NCBI GenBank assembly: GCA_023818725.1
Contig: JAMWBX010000041.1
Coordinates: forward strand, 1 to 8,078
From: Candidatus Omnitrophota bacterium
GTDB lineage: Bacteria > Ratteibacteria > UBA8468 > B48-G9 > DTJG01
Length of the DNA: 8,078 nt
Direction of reading: 5' to 3'
The notes beneath the pieces are model-generated. The model was not told where the DNA came from. It did no database searches and saw only the letters and a list, made by a program, of their open reading frames with translations. The position numbers were made by a program, and so were the translations under genes. Positions within the stretch are counted from its first letter, which is position 1. Each line of letters begins with the position of its first letter. Positions 5,971-8,078 of the stretch are shown here, piece by piece.

Positions 5971-6492
5971 TTATGGATAAAGTCCTTTTATTCTTGATGC
6001 TTCAGCAACTCTTTTAATCGCAATCATTAGAGCGGATTCCCTGAGTGTGATATTTTTCTCTTCAGCAAGAGTGATTACATTATCAAAAGCCTTTTTCATC
6101 ATTAATTCCAGTTTTTCATTAACCTGCTGTTCCGTCCAGTAGTAAGATTGCATATTTTGAAGCCATTCAAAATAGGAGACAACCACTCCTCCGGCACTGG
6201 CAAGAATATCAGGTATTACAGTGATACCCTTTTGCTGAAGAATTTTATCCGCCTCATTGGTAACTGGTCCGTTTGCCGCTTCGCAAATTATTTTAGCCCT
6301 TATTCTGTCGGCATTGGCGTAAGTGATTGCGGACTCAAGCGCTGCTGGAATTAGAACATCCGCTTCTTTATAAAGAATCTCTTCGCCTGAGATTTTTTCA
6401 GCTTCTTTATAGTTAACCACGCTTGAGGTCTCTATCTTTATCTGTGTCAATTGTTTTATATTAACACCATCTGGATTGTAACTCGCGCCTTT
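5971..6492 (-). CDS. Glutamate dehydrogenase, C-terminal part after the TGA
   Basis: The 173 codons after the TGA complete the NAD(P)-binding domain. Recognisable blocks are PAALESAIT, NADRIRAKIICEAANGP, VTNEADKIL, VIPDILASAGGVVVSYFEW, and the closing amphipathic helix that ends RIKGLYP. There is no ATG near the front. The first usable alternative start would be TTG at 6450, without a Shine-Dalgarno sequence, so independent translation is unlikely. A separate C-terminal fragment would also lack the dinucleotide-binding glycines. It is therefore best read as the continuation of the interrupted gene. Its stop is 2 nt before the next gene's ATG. Confidence 0.8.
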   Translation of the reverse strand, partial: KGASYNPDGVNIKQLTQIKIETSSVVNYKEAEKISGEEILYKEADVLIPAALESAITYANADRIRAKIICEAANGPVTNEADKILQQKGITVIPDILASAGGVVVSYFEWLQNMQSYYWTEQQVNEKLELMMKKAFDNVITLAEEKNITLRESALMIAIKRVAEASRIKGLYP

Positions 6493-7212
6493 TCAGTCGC
6501 TCACGCCTACAATCTTAAGTCCAATGTTTTCAAGAAGCATCGCAGCATATCTTCCGGCATTGCCAAAGCCCTGAATGATTACAGTCTTGCCATTAATTGA
6601 TTGCTTCTTATGTCTGAAATAATTCAAAAGCGTATAATAAACGCCTCTTCCTGTTGCTGCATCTCTTCCTTCTGAACCACCAAGATCAAGGGGTTTACCG
6701 GTTACGACACCTGGAACATTTCTACCTGATAGAACCGAATAAGTGTCCATTATCCACGCCATAACCTGGCCGTCAGTATTGACATCCGGTGCAGGAATGT
6801 CCTTGTCAGGTCCTATAATATCAAAAATTTCCGATGTGTATCTTCTTGTCAATCTTTCAATTTCACCGGTTGACATTGTTTTAGGATTGCATCTTATTCC
6901 ACCTTTTCCTCCGCCGTAGGGCAGATTCAACACCGCGCATTTCCATGTCATCCACATTGAAAGGGCCTTTACTTCATCCAGAGTAACATCCTGATGATAT
7001 CTAATTCCACCTTTGGCCGGGCCTCTTGCAGTGTTATGCTGGGAACGATACCCGGTAAACACCTTCAATGTGCCGTCATCCATTTTGACAGGGACAGAAA
7101 CAATAATAACCCTTCTCGGCTCCCTTAATTTTAATTTTAACCACTCCTCAAGGCCAAGTATCTCCGCAGATCTGTCAAATTGTTGCTGGGCTATTTTCCA
7201 TGGATTTTCCAT
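6493..7212 (-). CDS. gdhA: Glutamate dehydrogenase, N-terminal 239 residues before the TGA
   Basis: This part holds the whole substrate domain and the start of the cofactor domain. Key positions (counted from the ATG at 7212) are K67 in GPAKGGIRYH, K91 in MTWKCAV, K103 in LPYGGGKGGIR, and the catalytic Asp D143 in IPAPDVNT. GFGNAG (215-220) is the Rossmann glycine motif. All these are as expected for an active enzyme. The frame has an earlier ATG at 7224. I prefer 7212 because GAGGGG (7222-7217) lies just before it, and because the sequence from MENPW onward matches the family N-terminus. Confidence 0.9.
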   Translation of the reverse strand: MENPWKIAQQQFDRSAEILGLEEWLKLKLREPRRVIIVSVPVKMDDGTLKVFTGYRSQHNTARGPAKGGIRYHQDVTLDEVKALSMWMTWKCAVLNLPYGGGKGGIRCNPKTMSTGEIERLTRRYTSEIFDIIGPDKDIPAPDVNTDGQVMAWIMDTYSVLSGRNVPGVVTGKPLDLGGSEGRDAATGRGVYYTLLNYFRHKKQSINGKTVIIQGFGNAGRYAAMLLENIGLKIVGVSD

Positions 7213-7216
7213 AGTT

Positions 7217-7222
7217 CCCCTC
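7217..7222 (-). promoter_or_regulatory. Shine-Dalgarno GAGGGG that fixes the glutamate dehydrogenase start
   Basis: GAGGGG on the minus strand lies 4 nt before ATG 7212 (6 nt from its GAGG core). It overlaps the codons that would follow the earlier ATG at 7224, and this supports initiation at 7212. Confidence 0.6.
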
Positions 7223-7254
7223 ATTTAATTAGTTCAAATTCAGGTTCTCGTGCA

Positions 7255-7283
7255 CTTACATAAAAGTTATATTAACATATCAA
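7255..7283 (-). promoter_or_regulatory. Candidate promoter of the glutamate dehydrogenase operon
   Basis: On the minus strand, TTGATA (7283-7278), a 17-bp spacer and TGTAAG (7260-7255; 4 of 6 matches to TATAAT). The predicted start is near 7248, about 36 nt before the ATG. An alternative -10, TATAAC, sits a few bases upstream without a good -35. This is weaker than the three tRNA promoters. Confidence 0.35.
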
Positions 7284-7324
7284 TCGCAATTTTACAATAG
7301 GAGCAACTATGCCTGTTTCTTTCT

Positions 7325-7446
7325 AAATCCTCCTTTACAAAAGGAAAAACTAATTTTTCCTCCCTTTTTTCTAAAGAAATCCGCTTTCTATCCCTTTTAT
7401 AAAAGGGTAGGAAGCAAAAAAAAGAAAGAGAAATTGAGGGAGATTT
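7325..7446 (+). repeat. Hairpin-rich, MITE-like repeat in the intergenic region
   Basis: The 309-base gap between the amidohydrolase stop and the glutamate dehydrogenase ATG is mostly this structured stretch. Its ends are AAATCCTCC (7325-7333) and GGGAGATTT (7438-7446), an imperfect inverted pair (7 of 9). Inside are TCCTTT/AAAGGA (7331-7345), GGAAAAA/TTTTTCC (7343-7360), and a strong hairpin: GCTTTCTA/TAGGAAGC (7383-7390/7408-7415) around the perfect palindrome CCCTTTTATAAAAGGG (7392-7407). I see no target-site duplication and no transposase. The strand is arbitrary. It may also serve as terminator for the upstream amidohydrolase gene. Calling it mobile is inference from architecture. Confidence 0.45.
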
Positions 7447-7521
7447 TATCAATATAACGCTAAAAAAAATAGATATTGTGAGATTTTGCAAAGCAGGGTG
7501 AAAACAAAAAGTAAGAGTGGT

Positions 7522-8078
7522 TTAGTTGCGCCTTTCTTTATGATTCATAACCATTTTAACGATTTCTATCGCGTTTTTGAAAAAAATTCTCTCTGCTTCA
7601 TTGCCTGAAAAATTTAATCTCTTAAATGCCTTTTTCATTGCCTTTAATTCTTCATAGATGACAAGGGTTGGTGAAACCGGAAAACTCGCTGTTATTTTGT
7701 GGGTTTGTTCTGCAATAAATGCCCAATCGTACCCAAAGCCGACACATCTTCCCCTTAGCAACGAGACAGGGACATCGCTGCCATAAAGTATTTTTTTTGG
7801 TCCGAATTCTGAAAATATTATTGTGAATACATCATTATCGTTTACTGCTGAAGTGTCAAAATAGATCTTCATCTTTTTCAGATGGCTTAATTGTTTAATT
7901 GAATTTTCGAGATAATCAGGTATAAAAGACCTTCCGCAATGAGCAAGATTCCATATAATGGATGGATATCTTTCTGCGAGCAAAGACAAATCTTCTATGT
8001 TCAAAGGGTCCGAGATTCCTGCTTTTCTTGATAGGTGAAGTGTTATGACAAGACCATAGCGGTTTGCTATCTCAAGTT
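7522..8078 (-). CDS. Amidohydrolase-2 family (TIM-barrel metal-dependent hydrolase), 5' end outside window
   Basis: The visible 184 residues are the C-terminal part of an amidohydrolase-2 protein, a cytoplasmic metal-dependent TIM-barrel family of hydrolases and decarboxylases. The frame enters from the right edge as LEIANRYGLVITLHLSR, with metal-site-type H14. It continues through the LAERYP helix and NLAHCGR (H47), and includes YGSDVP with D101, the family's metal-binding Asp, followed by a C-terminal helix bundle that ends in KERRN. A TTG at 8004 could be taken as a start, but the frame upstream is open and clearly family-like, so the gene is truncated by the window. The N-terminal HxH motif cannot be checked. 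It is on the same strand as the glutamate dehydrogenase operon but separated from it by about 300 nt containing hairpins. The substrate is unknown. Confidence 0.88.
   Translation of the reverse strand, partial: LEIANRYGLVITLHLSRKAGISDPLNIEDLSLLAERYPSIIWNLAHCGRSFIPDYLENSIKQLSHLKKMKIYFDTSAVNDNDVFTIIFSEFGPKKILYGSDVPVSLLRGRCVGFGYDWAFIAEQTHKITASFPVSPTLVIYEELKAMKKAFKRLNFSGNEAERIFFKNAIEIVKMVMNHKERRN

Larger units (their letters stand above)
5971..7212 (-). pseudogene. gdhA: Glu/Leu/Phe/Val dehydrogenase (glutamate dehydrogenase) interrupted by in-frame TGA
   Basis: The frame from ATG at 7212 to TAA at 5973-5971 encodes 412 residues plus one internal TGA at codon 240 (6495-6493). This is close to the usual length of bacterial and archaeal glutamate dehydrogenases of this class. 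The enzyme interconverts glutamate with 2-oxoglutarate and ammonia using NAD(P). The TGA lies directly after the Asp that ends the second Rossmann strand (VGVSD), where homologues commonly continue with SKG. Here the codons after TGA read KGASYNPDGVNIKQL, so a Ser codon TCA changed to TGA by one base would explain it. No frameshift is present. The gene opens the five-gene operon. Whether it is truly dead, mis-sequenced or read through cannot be decided from the window. Confidence 0.85.

Noticed and set aside
6450..6495. TGA in glutamate dehydrogenase as a selenocysteine codon
   Set aside because: No evident SECIS-like hairpin follows the TGA, the position is not catalytic, and homologues usually have Ser there rather than Cys.
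4262..7212. Alternative genetic code with TGA as a sense codon
   Set aside because: The SDR gene ends properly with TGA at 4262-4264, and the neighbouring Gfo/Idh gene is interrupted by TAA instead, so one reassigned codon would not explain the pattern.
7383..7415. Strong hairpin as a plus-strand terminator
   Set aside because: It is followed by a run of A on the plus strand rather than T, and no plus-strand gene lies upstream.
7267..7491. 74-codon minus-strand open frame between the amidohydrolase and the operon
   Set aside because: It lies across the hairpin-rich repeat and operon promoter region, has low-complexity Lys/Arg/Phe/Ser content, and shows no family resemblance.
1..8078. CRISPR array, phage, toxin-antitoxin or other defence locus
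   Set aside because: No regularly spaced direct repeats, integrase, transposase, or small two-gene toxin-antitoxin pair could be seen in any frame.

Overview
The window is AT-rich bacterial DNA from what looks like an uncultured, free-living lineage. Several things are typical of a bacterium: sigma70-type promoters, Shine-Dalgarno sites before some genes, and tightly packed operons. The gene mix (aldo/keto reductase, two Gfo/Idh/MocA oxidoreductases, an SDR, a CBM9-like domain protein and an amidohydrolase-2 protein) resembles carbohydrate-oriented PVC or Omnitrophota-like genomes. That placement is an impression from family content and is not proven by any marker gene here.

Left third (1-2521): three tRNA genes sit among small protein genes. 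On the minus strand, tRNA-Arg(TCT) (1078-1151) is followed after 26 nt by an aldo/keto reductase (203-1051), then a hairpin terminator (121-156), then a promoter and the start of a tRNA-Lys(CTT) gene that runs off the left edge. On the plus strand, a four-helix membrane protein of unknown function (1207-1650) is followed by tRNA-Gly(CCC) (1757-1830) and, 19 nt later, a CBM9-like domain protein (1850-2521). Each tRNA has a recognisable -35/-10 pair with exactly 17 bp spacing. The two protein genes just downstream of tRNAs have no room for a promoter of their own, so they are probably co-transcribed with the tRNA.

Middle and right (2518-7212): a compact minus-strand operon reads glutamate dehydrogenase, Gfo/Idh oxidoreductase, SDR, second Gfo/Idh oxidoreductase, and a TPR/zinc-ribbon membrane protein. 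Its junctions are 2 nt, 0 nt, a 4-nt ATGA overlap, and 8 nt. Its last gene meets the CBM9 gene tail-to-tail on a shared TTAA.

The most notable observation is that the first two operon genes are each cut by one in-frame stop codon with no frameshift. Glutamate dehydrogenase has TGA at 6493-6495, inside its Rossmann domain. The first Gfo/Idh gene has TAA at 5312-5314, and its family-typical C-terminal part continues in frame for 90 codons to a stop that abuts the SDR start. The SDR between the two Gfo/Idh genes has Arg in place of the catalytic Lys of YxxxK. Together these suggest recent operon decay, base errors in the assembly, or stop readthrough.

Upstream of the operon, 7213-7521 holds a candidate promoter and a hairpin-rich, MITE-like repeat (about 7325-7446). 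The right edge carries the C-terminal 184 residues of an amidohydrolase-2 family protein, whose start lies outside the window. No CRISPR array, prophage, transposase, defence system or rRNA is visible.
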